The position numbers were made by a program, and so were the translations under genes. A DNA stretch of 64,000 nt from Fenollaria sporofastidiosus (GTDB lineage: Bacteria > Bacillota > Clostridia > Tissierellales > Peptoniphilaceae), in NCBI RefSeq assembly GCF_943169635.2, contig NZ_OW968186.1, positions 1,364,001 to 1,428,000 on the forward strand, read 5' to 3'. Shown piece by piece: positions 1-9,422 of the stretch. Position 1 is the first letter of the stretch, and every line of letters starts with the position of its first letter. The notes under the pieces were generated by a model. The model made no database searches and was not told the DNA's origin. It saw only the letters and a list, made by a program, of their open reading frames with translations.

Positions 1-255
1 ATAATACTTATTTAAATCTTTTATTTCATCAGCACTTGTAATTTTAACAATCTTTTCTTTATCAATACCTGCTGCTAAATAAGCCTCAATTGCATCTTCA
101 ATGTGTCTTGAAGATATTAGCAAGGGATTTAAAACCTCGCTTTGTATATATTGACTAACTAGTGCCTTGCCCATAAAGCCTGCTCCTAGCAATGAAATAT
201 TTATCTTTTTACCTTGTTCTTTATATTCATAAAATTTCTTTTGATAATTTATCAA
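1..255 (-). CDS. NAD(P)-binding Rossmann oxidoreductase, partial (3' end outside window)
   Basis: Only the first 85 codons are inside the window. The start is a TTG at 255 with GAGGTGG just upstream, and it overlaps the stop of the preceding flavoprotein gene by a TTGA junction. After about 18 residues there is a beta strand and a dinucleotide-binding loop, GAGFMG, followed by a segment (SSRHIEDAIEAYLAAGID) of the kind seen in homoserine-dehydrogenase-like oxidoreductases that carry a C-terminal SAF domain. The nucleotide-binding fold is well supported. The subfamily and substrate are inference because the catalytic part is missing. Confidence 0.55.
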   Translation of the reverse strand, partial: MINYQKKFYEYKEQGKKINISLLGAGFMGKALVSQYIQSEVLNPLLISSRHIEDAIEAYLAAGIDKEKIVKITSADEIKDLNKYY

Positions 256-1469
256 GCTTTCCACCTCAAAACTATATCATCATACGCAGCCATAGCTGAC
301 ATCCATGCAAAGCTTAGATTGTAGCCTCCACACGGGCCGTCTATGTCAATGACTTCCCCGATGAAGTATAAACCTTTAAGTTTCTTTGACTCCATAGTCT
401 TAGTATTTATCTCTTTGGTATTTACTCCACCAAGGCTTATCTGACCAATGCCATAGCCTTTATTCTTTATAATTTTTAGCTCAAATTCTTTTAGTATCTT
501 TACTAATGTATGTAATTGTGCATCGCTTAGGTCTCTAGCTAGAATGTCTTTACTTATATTTAGCTTGTCAATAATAGGTACTATAAGTCTTTTGTGTAAA
601 AATCCTATAAAGAAATCATCAAGTTTTTTATATCCGATTTCTCTTCTTCTATCACTTAGTAATGTATATAGTTCAGATTCACTTAAAGTATAAAAAATAT
701 CTATGCTGAACTTATAATCACTTTCCTTACCCTTTATATATCTTGACAATTGAAATACTGTTGGCCCTGATAGACCGTAGCTTGTGAATAAAACATCATC
801 AATATTATAAGTAATTATTTTGTTATCTTTTATTAAACTTAATTTAGCTTTTAATCTAAGTCCATCAAGATGTTTTAGATACTTGTAATCGCACTCATAT
901 GGAACTAAGGCTGGCTTTGTTTCATTAATTTTCATACCAAGCTTTTTTATCTGATTAAAAAGATTTCCATCTGAGCCAAATTTAGGCATAGCAGAACCGC
1001 CACACGCCACAACTAAGCTCTTAGCCTTATAAATATTTGAGTTTTGATCTTTAAGTACAAATAAGTCCCCATCTTTATTAAAGCTTTTTACAAAGACATC
1101 TGTTTTTATAGTAACATTGTTTCTTTCGTTTTCATATCTAAGCACATCAAGCACGCTTGAGGCTTGTAATGACATTGGATATACTCTATCTTCTTCAATA
1201 TATGGATATATGCCCATAGATTTGAACTTATACTCTATAGATTTATATCCATATTTATTTATTATATATGATGTAAAATCTGCATCATTATATGGGTTCT
1301 CATCAAGCTTAGTGTTAGTGTAATTGCATCTGCCATTGCCAGTTGTTAGAAGCTTTTTGCCAACTCTATCGTTTCTCTCGAGCATAAGTATATTTAATTT
1401 ATCCTTATTAAGAGCTCCGAAAAATAGTGCTGCTGCACCTGCTCCTATAACTATAGCGTCATATGTCAA
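252..1469 (-). CDS. BaiN/HI0933-like FAD-dependent oxidoreductase
   Basis: A 405-residue flavoprotein of the HI0933/YhiN (BaiN-like) family, close to the usual length. It opens with the FAD-binding beta-alpha-beta motif VIGAGAAAL (about residues 7-15), has the family hallmark TTGNGRCN near residue 45, and ends with the second FAD contact GEVIDIDGPCGGYN followed by the conserved SFAWMSA helix. The family is cytosolic. Members such as BaiN reduce bile-acid intermediates, but most have no assigned substrate, so no specific reaction is claimed. The start overlaps the end of the upstream sirtuin gene by 11 bases, implying translational coupling. Confidence 0.88.
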   Translation of the reverse strand: MTYDAIVIGAGAAALFFGALNKDKLNILMLERNDRVGKKLLTTGNGRCNYTNTKLDENPYNDADFTSYIINKYGYKSIEYKFKSMGIYPYIEEDRVYPMSLQASSVLDVLRYENERNNVTIKTDVFVKSFNKDGDLFVLKDQNSNIYKAKSLVVACGGSAMPKFGSDGNLFNQIKKLGMKINETKPALVPYECDYKYLKHLDGLRLKAKLSLIKDNKIITYNIDDVLFTSYGLSGPTVFQLSRYIKGKESDYKFSIDIFYTLSESELYTLLSDRRREIGYKKLDDFFIGFLHKRLIVPIIDKLNISKDILARDLSDAQLHTLVKILKEFELKIIKNKGYGIGQISLGGVNTKEINTKTMESKKLKGLYFIGEVIDIDGPCGGYNLSFAWMSAMAAYDDIVLRWKA

Positions 1470-2199
1470 TTCTATCCACCACTTCTTTTAATATCTTGCC
1501 AAAGCCATCATTAAAGACAAGCTTAGCATATCTATCATAAGATGTTTTATCTTTATTTATAATAATAAGATTTTCTGAGTTAAAGTATCTAATTAGTCCA
1601 GCTGCTGGATATACTTTTAAAGATGTTCCAGCAACTAGCAATAAATCTGCCTTCGACACTTCACTTATAGCATCAAGCATGACATCTTGGTCTAAGGCTT
1701 CGCCATATAATACAACATCTGGTTTAATTATTGCACCGCACTCATCACAAGTGCATGTGCCCTTAGAGTGCTTGATATACATTGCATCAAACTCTTTATG
1801 ACACTTAGTGCAGTAGGATCTGTTGATATTACCATGTAGCTCTATAACTCTTTTGCTTCCTGCATCTTGATGCAAATTATCAATATTTTGAGTAATAACA
1901 GCCTTAAGTATACCCATTTCTTCTAGTCTTGCGAGTGCCTTGTGGCCTTCATTAGGTTTAACATTCTCATATATGACTTTATCTCTACAAAAGTCGAAGA
2001 ATATGTCTGGATGAGCATGATAAAATTTATTACTCAAAACAACTTCTGGTTCGTATCCTTCATAAAGCCTGTCGGTATAAATGCCCCCTGCTCCTCTAAA
2101 GTCAGGTATACCGCTTTCAGTCGATACGCCTGCACCTCCGAAGAAAACCATATGCTTTGACTTTTTTACCTCTTCTACAAGAAGATCAATATCAAGCAT
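1459..2199 (-). CDS. SIR2-family NAD-dependent protein deacylase (sirtuin)
   Basis: A 246-residue sirtuin that removes acyl groups from lysine using NAD+. The NAD-binding motif GAGVSTESGIPDFRG lies at residues 22-36, TQNIDNLH at 103-110, and the catalytic histidine is His122 in ELHGN. A complete structural zinc site is visible: Cys130-x2-Cys133 and Cys151-x2-Cys154. The length is that of a minimal bacterial CobB-type enzyme. It overlaps the uracil permease by 8 bases and the flavoprotein by 11, so the three are probably one transcription unit. Targets cannot be read from the sequence. Confidence 0.92.
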   Translation of the reverse strand: MLDIDLLVEEVKKSKHMVFFGGAGVSTESGIPDFRGAGGIYTDRLYEGYEPEVVLSNKFYHAHPDIFFDFCRDKVIYENVKPNEGHKALARLEEMGILKAVITQNIDNLHQDAGSKRVIELHGNINRSYCTKCHKEFDAMYIKHSKGTCTCDECGAIIKPDVVLYGEALDQDVMLDAISEVSKADLLLVAGTSLKVYPAAGLIRYFNSENLIIINKDKTSYDRYAKLVFNDGFGKILKEVVDRIDI

Positions 2200-3412
2200 C
2201 CCTCTTTACTCCATTTAGCATTGCGTTTAATAAAATACCAACGATAGCAGCTAAACTAAGACCGTTAAGGCTAATATTGGAAGTTATTGGAAGTTCTATA
2301 GAAAACCCAAATAGCTCTTTAAATAAACCGCCTGAGAAACCTATAAATAAAATTGATCCCATAACTATTATATTTTTAATATTAAATTTAACATGATTAT
2401 CTCTAATATTTCTAATTCCGATAAAGCCTATCATTGAGAATAACATTATGGATATACCACCCATAACTGCTTGAGGTATAGTTCTTAAGAATCCGCCAAG
2501 CTTACCTACAAAGCCTAGGATAATTGCAAATACAGCTGCAAGTCTTAGTATTGATGGATCGTAATTCTTAGTAATTGCTAAAACGCCTGTGTTTTCGCCA
2601 TAAGTTGTATTGGCAGGACCGCCTATTAGTGAAGCAAATACTGTAGCCAATCCGTCTCCTAATAATGTTCTATTTAGACCAGGATCTTCAATGAAGTTTT
2701 GACCAACTACTGCTCCGTTAGTAGTTATGTCTCCTAGGTGTTCCATAAATACTGCGAATATTATAGGAACTATAATTATTATCGCTTCAATGTCAAATAG
2801 CGGCAAAGTAAAGTTTGGCACTGCAAAATATTGAGCGTTATTTATCGCTGTGAAGTCAACTAGTTTAAAAGCAACTGATAGTACATAGCCAAATATAACT
2901 GCAACGAGTATTGATATTTGCTTTAAGAAACCTTTTACTAGAAATGGCCAAGCTACAGCAAGAGCTAGAGTAAGTCCAGCTACAATATATGATGTCTTTG
3001 CCATATTAAATGCTGTTGGCAATAGATTGAAGCCTATAACTATAATCATAGGACCAATTACTTGAGGTGGTAGTATCTTTTGTATTTTTTCTATACCTAT
3101 GCCTCTGATGAAGAATGAAAATAATACATAGACTAAACCAGCAACCAACATACCTCCTTGAGCGTATCTTAGGTCGCCATACTTTGTTGCTACTTGCACT
3201 ATAACTGGTATAAATGCAAAGGATGATCCTAAAAATACTGGCACTTTTTTCTTTGTGCAATAGTGAAATATAAGTGTACCGCAGCCTGCACTGAAAAGTG
3301 CTACTGATGGATCAAGTCCTGTAAGTATTGGAACTAAAACTGTGGCTCCAAACATAGCAATCAAGTGTTGTAAAGCTAAAATCGATTTCTTAATACTAAG
3401 AGATGCTTTCAT
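2192..3412 (-). CDS. uraA: Uracil/xanthine permease (NCS2 family)
   Basis: A 406-residue, very hydrophobic membrane protein of the nucleobase:cation symporter-2 family, with the long alternation of transmembrane helices expected for 14 segments. The family signature is present as PANTTYGENTGVLAITK near residues 260-280, and ALQHLIAMFGATVLVPILTG near the N-terminus is typical of UraA/PyrP. It probably imports uracil for salvage. Xanthine transporters of this family are somewhat longer and differ in the same motif, so uracil is preferred but not proven. It lies one base downstream of prfA. Confidence 0.87.
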   Translation of the reverse strand: MKASLSIKKSILALQHLIAMFGATVLVPILTGLDPSVALFSAGCGTLIFHYCTKKKVPVFLGSSFAFIPVIVQVATKYGDLRYAQGGMLVAGLVYVLFSFFIRGIGIEKIQKILPPQVIGPMIIVIGFNLLPTAFNMAKTSYIVAGLTLALAVAWPFLVKGFLKQISILVAVIFGYVLSVAFKLVDFTAINNAQYFAVPNFTLPLFDIEAIIIIVPIIFAVFMEHLGDITTNGAVVGQNFIEDPGLNRTLLGDGLATVFASLIGGPANTTYGENTGVLAITKNYDPSILRLAAVFAIILGFVGKLGGFLRTIPQAVMGGISIMLFSMIGFIGIRNIRDNHVKFNIKNIIVMGSILFIGFSGGLFKELFGFSIELPITSNISLNGLSLAAIVGILLNAMLNGVKRDA

Positions 3413-3413
3413 C

Positions 3414-4484
3414 TTATGCCTCCAATTCTTTTAATTTTTCTGCTTGTTCGTGAGTTAGTAGAGCGTCTATCATCTCATCTAAATCCCCGTTCAAAAAGTC
3501 TTCCAATCTATATAAAGTTAAATTGATTCTATGATCAGTTACCCTTCCTTGTGGGAAGTTATATGTCCTAATTCTTTCAGACCTGTCTCCTGAACCTACT
3601 TGGCCCTTCTTAAGCTTAGCTAGTTCATCGTTTTGTTCTTGTAGCATCTTGTCATACAGTCTTGATTTAAGAACCTTCATTGCTTTTTCTTTGTTCTTTA
3701 ATTGTGATTTTTCGTCTTGGCATGTAACTACAAGTCCTGAAGGTACGTGTGTAATTCTAACAGCTGAGTCAGTTGTATTAACGCATTGTCCACCGTGGCC
3801 GCTCGCTCTATAAACATCTATCTTAAGATCGTTTTCATTAATTTCGATTTCTACGTCATCAGCTTCAGGCATAACTGCAACTGTCGCAGCTGAAGTATGA
3901 ATTCTTCCTGATGCCTCAGTCTCTGGTACTCTTTGTACTCTGTGTACCCCAGACTCATGTTTTAATCTTGAGTAAGCGCCTTTTCCTGTTATCATAAATA
4001 TAACTTCTTTGTAGCCACCAATACCAGTTTCGTTAGTACTCATAATTTCTGTTCTGTAGCCTCTCTTATCAGCATACATAGAGTACATTCTAAATAAGTC
4101 GCCTGCAAATAGTGCAGCTTCTTCCCCGCCTATACCGCCTCTGATTTCCATGATAACGTTTCTTTCATCATTAGGGTCCTTTGGTATAAGCATAATCTTA
4201 AGGTCTTCTTCAGCTTTCTCGATGTTTTCTTGCAAATTCTTTAAATCTTCTTTAGCAAGTTCTCTCATTTCATCATCAAGATTTTCATTAAGCATTTCTT
4301 CAGTATCCTTAAGTTCTTTTAGATAAGTTTGATATTCTTTATATCTATCAACTATTGGCTTTAAGTCAGCATACTCCTTCATTGTCTTTTGATACTCTTT
4401 CATATCTTTTAAAAGATCTGGGTCCATAACTTTTTCGCCAAGTTCTTTGTACTTGTCTTCAATAAAATTTAATTTTTCTAACAT
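3414..4484 (-). CDS. prfA: Peptide chain release factor 1
   Basis: A 356-residue class I release factor that recognises UAA/UAG and triggers peptidyl-tRNA hydrolysis. The catalytic GGQ is at residues 231-233 in SGHGGQCVN, and the stop-codon-reading PxT tripeptide appears as PET at 187-189, which marks RF1 rather than RF2. The N-terminal coiled coil (residues 20-100) is complete. Its glutamine methylase gene prmC is immediately upstream with an 11-base gap, the usual pairing, since PrmC modifies the GGQ glutamine. Confidence 0.97.
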   Translation of the reverse strand: MLEKLNFIEDKYKELGEKVMDPDLLKDMKEYQKTMKEYADLKPIVDRYKEYQTYLKELKDTEEMLNENLDDEMRELAKEDLKNLQENIEKAEEDLKIMLIPKDPNDERNVIMEIRGGIGGEEAALFAGDLFRMYSMYADKRGYRTEIMSTNETGIGGYKEVIFMITGKGAYSRLKHESGVHRVQRVPETEASGRIHTSAATVAVMPEADDVEIEINENDLKIDVYRASGHGGQCVNTTDSAVRITHVPSGLVVTCQDEKSQLKNKEKAMKVLKSRLYDKMLQEQNDELAKLKKGQVGSGDRSERIRTYNFPQGRVTDHRINLTLYRLEDFLNGDLDEMIDALLTHEQAEKLKELEA

Positions 4485-4495
4485 TTTCTCATCTC

Positions 4496-5311
4496 CTAAA
4501 TGCAGGCAGAAATAAATCTATCAAAGCCTTCAAGATCCTTGTAGATTTTAATATTTTTATAATTATTCTTTTCTAATATATCTTTTACAATATTTCCTTG
4601 ATCGTATCCAATCTCGAAAAATACCATTCGTTTAATCTTCTCTCTAGCCTGTTTAATGATTTTTTCATAGTATTCATATCCCAAATCACCGCCTACTAAG
4701 GCAAGTTTTGGCTCTTTAAATAAATCCGCTTCCAGATTAATATATTCTTCCTTAGAAATGTACGGTGGGTTCGCTATAAGTATATCATAAGTGTCAGTAA
4801 TATTATCAAATAAATCCGATAAAATAAAATTTACAGATAAATTGTTCAGTAAAGCATTTTCCCTTGATAAGTCTAAGGCATCTTTTGAAATATCAGATAA
4901 GCTTAATTCTACTGATGGATTCTCATTTTTAATAGCAAGAGCAATGGCTCCAGTTCCAGTGCACATATCTAAGATTTTGTCACCAGCTTTGATGTATTTA
5001 TTAACAATATCTATTAATTCTTCAGTGCAAAATCTTGGTATTAGTGCCCTTTCATCAGTTTTTAGAACAATGTTTCTAAAATACTTCTTGCCTATGATGT
5101 AAGCCATGGGAGTGTCATTCAACCTCTTATTTAGCAGTTTAAAAAACTCTTCTTCGTTTACTTCAAAGTCTTTGTTCAAAGTTAAAAATAGCTTATCCTT
5201 CTGAGTAAGATGCTCTAAAAGCATGTATATCTCGCCCATAGGGTTGGGAATTTTCTTTCCTGACTCTTCTATATCTAACAAAGCCTTAATAATTAAATTC
5301 TTAACTACCAA
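4496..5311 (-). CDS. prmC: Release factor glutamine N5-methyltransferase
   Basis: A 271-residue SAM-dependent methylase that modifies the GGQ glutamine of release factors. An N-terminal helical domain precedes a Rossmann fold with the SAM loop CTGTGAIALA (117-126) and the catalytic NPPY at 181-184. The normally conserved RPETEEL segment reads RFCTEEL (residues 93-99), a small departure from the family that might affect substrate contact. It overlaps yqhQ by 7 bases and sits directly before prfA, its substrate gene. Confidence 0.94.
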   Translation of the reverse strand: MVVKNLIIKALLDIEESGKKIPNPMGEIYMLLEHLTQKDKLFLTLNKDFEVNEEEFFKLLNKRLNDTPMAYIIGKKYFRNIVLKTDERALIPRFCTEELIDIVNKYIKAGDKILDMCTGTGAIALAIKNENPSVELSLSDISKDALDLSRENALLNNLSVNFILSDLFDNITDTYDILIANPPYISKEEYINLEADLFKEPKLALVGGDLGYEYYEKIIKQAREKIKRMVFFEIGYDQGNIVKDILEKNNYKNIKIYKDLEGFDRFISACI

Positions 5312-6216
5312 GCGTCTAAACCCTCTTCACTAGGTATTACTTCTTTGACTGCAGCGATTGCTACTTCAACCATATCATCGTCCGGTTCCTTAACTGTAGC
5401 TATCTTTTGTAGCCATAGTCCAGGTTTGGAAGCCATCTTGCAAACTCCAACGTTATCGTACTTGCCTATGAATCTGTTGATTTCGTATGATATTGCAGCT
5501 ATGATAGGCAGTGCGACAATTCTTGAGATTATTCTCATAAGTGGAGATGGCCAGCCAAAGAATGAAAGCACAATAATTGATATAAGCATAACCATGAATA
5601 AGAAGCTTGTTCCACATCTTGGATGATACTTACTCATCTTTTGTACGTTTTCAACTGTAAGATCAAGACCGTTCTCATAAGCAAAGATTGTCTTGTGCTC
5701 AGCTCCGTGGTACATGAATACTCTCTTTAAATCTTTTTGATTTGATATTAGAGTTATATATACTAAAAATATAGATATCCTTATCAAGCCTTCTACAAAG
5801 TTTAGTAAAAATATATTATTGATTTTATCCTTTAAGAAGTTAGCTATGAATGTTGGAATGACAACAAACATTGTTATAGCTATAAAAAAAGAAAAAACAA
5901 AAGTAAAAATATTAAACAAAGTATCCTTAAATTTATTAGTTTCCTTTTTATCCTCTTCGTCATCATAGAAGGAAGCAGAATAATAGAGAGCTTTAGTGCC
6001 TTCAGACATTGAGTCCACTAGCTTTGATATACCTCTTATGAATGGCAATTTAAAGATGAGCTTGTTGTTCTTAGCTGATTCATCTTTTACACTTACCTCT
6101 ATCTCGCCATCAGGTTTTCTAACGGCTATAGAAGTCTTTTCTGGCCCCTTCATTAGTATACCTTCGATTAAAGCTTGTCCACCTATACTTGTTTTAAAAT
6201 TCTTTTCATTTTTCAC
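5305..6216 (-). CDS. yqhQ: DUF1385 membrane protein (YqhQ-like)
   Basis: A 303-residue membrane protein. The cytosolic N-terminus carries the DUF1385 signature IGGQALIEGILMKGP (residues 11-25). Several transmembrane helices follow, including one pair at about 105-130 and another at about 205-235, with the conserved HGAEHKTIFAYE near 170. Family members are common beside prmC/prfA and rpmE in Firmicutes, as here, but have no firmly established biochemical role. The start ATG has AGGTG upstream and lies immediately after the rpmE terminator hairpin. Confidence 0.85.
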   Translation of the reverse strand: MKNEKNFKTSIGGQALIEGILMKGPEKTSIAVRKPDGEIEVSVKDESAKNNKLIFKLPFIRGISKLVDSMSEGTKALYYSASFYDDEEDKKETNKFKDTLFNIFTFVFSFFIAITMFVVIPTFIANFLKDKINNIFLLNFVEGLIRISIFLVYITLISNQKDLKRVFMYHGAEHKTIFAYENGLDLTVENVQKMSKYHPRCGTSFLFMVMLISIIVLSFFGWPSPLMRIISRIVALPIIAAISYEINRFIGKYDNVGVCKMASKPGLWLQKIATVKEPDDDMVEVAIAAVKEVIPSEEGLDAW

Positions 6217-6225
6217 CTATATAAT

Positions 6226-6255
6226 GAAAATTAGCAGAAAAGTCTGCTAATTTTC
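6226..6255 (-). terminator. Hairpin overlapping the rpmE stop codon
   Basis: A perfect 13-bp stem (GAAAATTAGCAGA at 6226-6238 pairing with 6243-6255) and a 4-base loop. Its T-rich 3' arm on the minus strand suits an intrinsic terminator. In the repaired rpmE frame the TAG stop lies inside the 5' arm. Confidence 0.75.
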
Positions 6256-6451
6256 GTCTTTTTGTATCTCTTCTTGAATTTCTCTACGCGGCCACCACGT
6301 TCAGTAAACTTTTGTTTACCTGTAAAGAATGGGTGACATTCAGAGCAAACTTCTACTTTTAACTCGTCTCTTGTTGAACCTGTAACGAATGTGTTACCAC
6401 ATGCGCATGTAACAGTTACTTCTTTAAATTCTGGATGTATTCCTTTTTCAT
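6247..6451 (-). CDS. rpmE: 50S ribosomal protein L31 (frame disturbed at both ends)
   Basis: Large-subunit ribosomal protein of the zinc-binding C+ type: the motifs CACG and CSEC supply the zinc ligands, and GGRVEKFKKRYKK is the usual C-terminus. As read, the in-frame start is a GTG at 6479 giving an N-terminus unlike L31. The ATG at 6451, which has AGAGGTG upstream, is out of frame by one base in an A run, and adding one A restores the family start MKKGIHPE. Likewise one more A near 6258 gives a normal end (KKDEN, stop at 6247). Both defects are probably homopolymer errors. Confidence 0.88.
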
Positions 6452-6482
6452 TTTTCACCTCTCTTATCACATTAACCACTAG

Positions 6483-6511
6483 ATTATATCATATAAAATT
6501 AATAATTTCAA
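6483..6511 (-). promoter_or_regulatory. Sigma-A-type promoter of rpmE
   Basis: TTGAAA (6506-6511) and TATAAT (6483-6488) separated by 17 bases, on the minus strand, about 32 bases before the rpmE start. Both boxes are near consensus. Confidence 0.8.
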
Positions 6512-6534
6512 GTATTTTATAGAATTTTTAAGAA

Positions 6535-7361
6535 TTATTTAATTAGTTCCAAACAATAATTTGTTGTTTTATACTTCAGTCTTTCTTGAAGCACCTTCAT
6601 CTTCTTAAGATTTTCTTCAAGTATCTCTTTTGACTCTTCAAGTGAATGAAATTTAAGTATATTGTTGCCATCTATCTCCTTATTTTCTTTCAAGTCGTCA
6701 AGGTCATCTTTTATTTGAAAGCTCATTGCAAATAGTCTTGAGAAGATTAGAACGTTTTCATTGTATCTTCATCTTTATCAGCTAAAATACATGGGACTAG
6801 AAAAGCTATATTAAATAGTCTTCCTGTCTTATTTAGTATCATAGTCCTATATTCATCATAAGTATACTCGCCTGACTCGTCACTCTCCATGCGAATGTCT
6901 TCTGACTGACCAAGTATCATGCCTTTAACACCTGATGATCTATACATGTAACTCATTGCTTTTAATATGTTTGTATTATTACTATCTTTAAGCTTATGAG
7001 CTAGATATTCCATAGACAAATTTAAAAGTGCATCGCCACACAAAATTGCGTTTGCTTCGCCATATTTTTTGTGAACTGTAAATTTACCGCGTCTATACTC
7101 ATCATTATCCATAGCTGGCAAATCATCATGAACTAAGGAGTAATTATGAATTAGCTCAAGTGCGACCGCAAAGGCATTTATTAGCTTCTTATCGAGCTCT
7201 AGCTCTCTTCCAAGGCTATATAGAATAAAGGGTCTAAGCCTCTTACCTGCATCGTATGAAGCGTATTCTATGGCCTCTGAGATGACGTCATCGTTAAGAT
7301 AGGGCTTAAGCTCCATAGGTAGCCTTTTGTCAAAGCTTTCCTTAAATGTATTAATATTCAT
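6535..7361 (-). pseudogene. ispA: Polyprenyl (farnesyl/geranylgeranyl) diphosphate synthase, one frameshift
   Basis: Trans-prenyltransferase that condenses IPP with allylic diphosphates. The first aspartate-rich motif is in VHDDLPAMDND and the second in FQIKDDLDDL. The frame breaks near 6750 in an A run, and one additional A joins the two parts smoothly (DTMKNVLIFSRLFAMSFQIKDD), giving about 276 residues, close to normal. The start is taken as the ATG at 7361, which overlaps the xseB stop by 11 bases. The enzyme is normally essential for isoprenoid supply, so I infer a sequence error rather than a real pseudogene. Confidence 0.85.
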
Positions 7362-7654
7362 CATCGTCGTAGTCCAAATCGTCATCGTGTGCTTCGTCAA
7401 AGTCTTTGAATGAGTCTATAGTCTCAAAATCATTGTCTTCTACTTCGTAATCGATCTCTTTAGATAGATTTAAATCGTCTATCTCAATTTTTTTAATCTT
7501 CATCTTAGCTTCACTTAATTTTTTATTCAGTTCTTTGTAAAGTTTTACTGCTTTTTCAAATTCATCTATGCTCTCATCTAAACTTAGTTCTTGACTTTGT
7601 AATTTTCAAGAATGTCATCTAAGTTATCTAATGTTTTTCATAATTTAATGTCAT
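7351..7654 (-). pseudogene. xseB: Exodeoxyribonuclease VII small subunit with acidic tail, two frameshifts
   Basis: Small subunit of the single-strand-specific exonuclease VII. The start ATG at 7654 lies inside the end of xseA, 14 bases before its stop. Repair of an A run near 7635 and a T run near 7605 gives MTLNYEKTLDNLDDILENLQ, then LSLDESIDEFEKAVKLYKELN, the standard XseB helices. After the usual 70 residues there is an unusual aspartate/glutamate-rich extension of about 30 residues ending at 7351. Both breaks are at short homopolymers. Confidence 0.8.
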
Positions 7655-8972
7655 TATTTACCTCCAACACATGAGCTTTAATGCTACTATTGTATGACTT
7701 AATGAATATATCCATACCTTCTTTAATATTATTAGCGTCTTTAATTGTTTTATTATCTAAATCGCTTAATAAAAATAGCCTCTTCTTAAAGTCTTATAAA
7801 TATCATTTATAGTAAGTCTTAGCTTGAACTTTTGTAGATCCTCAGTCATTGCACTTAATTTATTATTCATAGCTTGATTTATGCTTGTTATTCTCTTTTC
7901 GATAGTATTAGTCGATTCGTCTATCCTTTTACTAACTGATGAATATATAAGCCTTGAAGCGAGCATATCGACTTTTCTCTTTAGAGTAGATGTACTTATC
8001 CATCTCTTTTTAATAAGTATCATCAGATTGTTTGTCTTTGAATAAAATTATCAATTAGAGTTTTAGTATTTAAGCTGTTTATCAAATCTCGTTTATTCTT
8101 TAAATTAGCTTCTTCGCTTGAAATATAGTGATTCATTAAAAGCTTATCTGAATTATGTTTTGATCAAGTATATCTGGTAGTTCATAGTAGTACTTGGATA
8201 TGATCTCAGCCGCTTCTGATGGTGTTGCGCATCTCTTATCTGCTACGAGGTCTGCTATAAAGCTATCGATCTGGTGACCAACGGCTGTCATTACAGGTAT
8301 CTTTGATGCGAATATTTTCCTAGCCATGCTCTCGTCGTTAAAAACGGCTAGCTCTTCGTAGCTACCGCCGCCTCTTGCGATAAGTATGAGATCTACATCA
8401 TTCTTTTGATTAAAGTAGTCCAGTCCACTATTGATATTGTTAACTGCCATGTCCCCTTGAACGAAGGAATCATATAGAATTATGTCAATCATATTGGTTC
8501 TACGTCTGAGCACCTTTACTATATCTCTAAAGCCAGCGCTCGTTGATGATGCAATTAGTCCAAGTCTTCTTGGGTACTTTGGTATTTCTTTTTTATGTTC
8601 CTCATCAAATAGTCCTTCTTTTTCAAGCTTTTCAAGTGTTTTTCTAAACTCTCTCTTAAGCTTGCCTATGCCAAGTTCTTCCACATAGTCAACATTGATC
8701 TGATAAGTACTGTTTTGATCATAAGTAGAGATTTTACCTTTTATAAAAACTTTCATACCATTCTCAAGTGTAATCTCTTCTTCGTTCTTATAACAATAGA
8801 AGGCACACTTAATCTTGGAGCTTTCATCTTTAATCAAAAAGTATAGATGCCCTGAGTTGTTTTTCTTGTAATCAGCTACTTCTCCTTCTACATAAATCTC
8901 TTGCAAAAGAAAGTCTTGGCTCAAAACATCTTTTATATAGTCATTAAGTCCCGATACCGTGAATTTATTCAT
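7638..8972 (-). pseudogene. xseA: Exodeoxyribonuclease VII large subunit, several frameshifts
   Basis: Catalytic large subunit of exonuclease VII. The intact first 270 residues hold the OB-fold (YVEGEVADYKKNNSGHLYFLI) and the nuclease domain with GLIASSTSAGFRDI, ILIARGGGSYEEL and AVGHQIDSFIADLVADKRCATPSEAAE. The remaining coiled-coil and C-terminal part is split at about 8148, 8020 and 7770, each repaired by one A or T. The repaired protein continues through RLTINDIYKTLRRGYFLLSDLDNK to a stop at 7638, giving about 445 residues. It overlaps nusB by 8 bases and xseB by 17. Confidence 0.85.
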
Positions 8973-9372
8973 GGTAGTAGTTCCTTACATAATCACCTAA
9001 AATCGCATTTATAAACTTGTAAGAGTTGTCATCAGAATAATTTTTTGCAATTTCTACGATGTCGTTTATAACAATCTGATAAGCGATATCACTTTCAAAT
9101 TTTATCTCAAAAATTGCTAATCTTAGCAAAGCTCTATCGATGTATGAAAGCCTTTCAAGTTTTGCATCTTTTAGAACATCTTTGAGCTCTAAATCAATCT
9201 TAGGCAAGTTCTCAACATATAGCTTAGCTCTATTGGCTAATTTAATTTTGTTCTCATCACTTATTTCAAGTGTTTCGAAGTATGCATCTAAGTCATCTAC
9301 ACTTGTATATTTATTTAGATCAAGCTGATATATTAAGTTCATTAAGTTTAATCTTGTCTTGTCGTATGACAT
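8965..9372 (-). CDS. nusB: Transcription antitermination factor NusB
   Basis: An all-helical RNA-binding protein of 135 residues that joins NusE (S10) on boxA RNA. The pattern TRLNLMNLIYQLD at the start and the C-terminal VINDIVEIAKNYSDDNSYKFINAILG are typical. The ATG at 9372 is chosen over an in-frame GTG at 9384 because GAGGG lies just upstream of the ATG. The gene begins about 13 bases after a strong terminator and may therefore depend partly on read-through. Confidence 0.93.
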   Translation of the reverse strand: MSYDKTRLNLMNLIYQLDLNKYTSVDDLDAYFETLEISDENKIKLANRAKLYVENLPKIDLELKDVLKDAKLERLSYIDRALLRLAIFEIKFESDIAYQIVINDIVEIAKNYSDDNSYKFINAILGDYVRNYYHE

Positions 9373-9384
9373 ATTATCCCTCAC

Positions 9385-9415
9385 TAAAAAACTCCAGTAA
9401 AAATTACTGGAGTTT
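9385..9415 (-). terminator. Intrinsic terminator after the Asp23-family gene
   Basis: A perfect 12-bp stem (AAACTCCAGTAA with its complement, 3-base loop) followed on the minus strand by a run of six T. It ends the efp-CD1247-asp23 unit. Confidence 0.9.
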
Positions 9416-9422
9416 AATCTTA

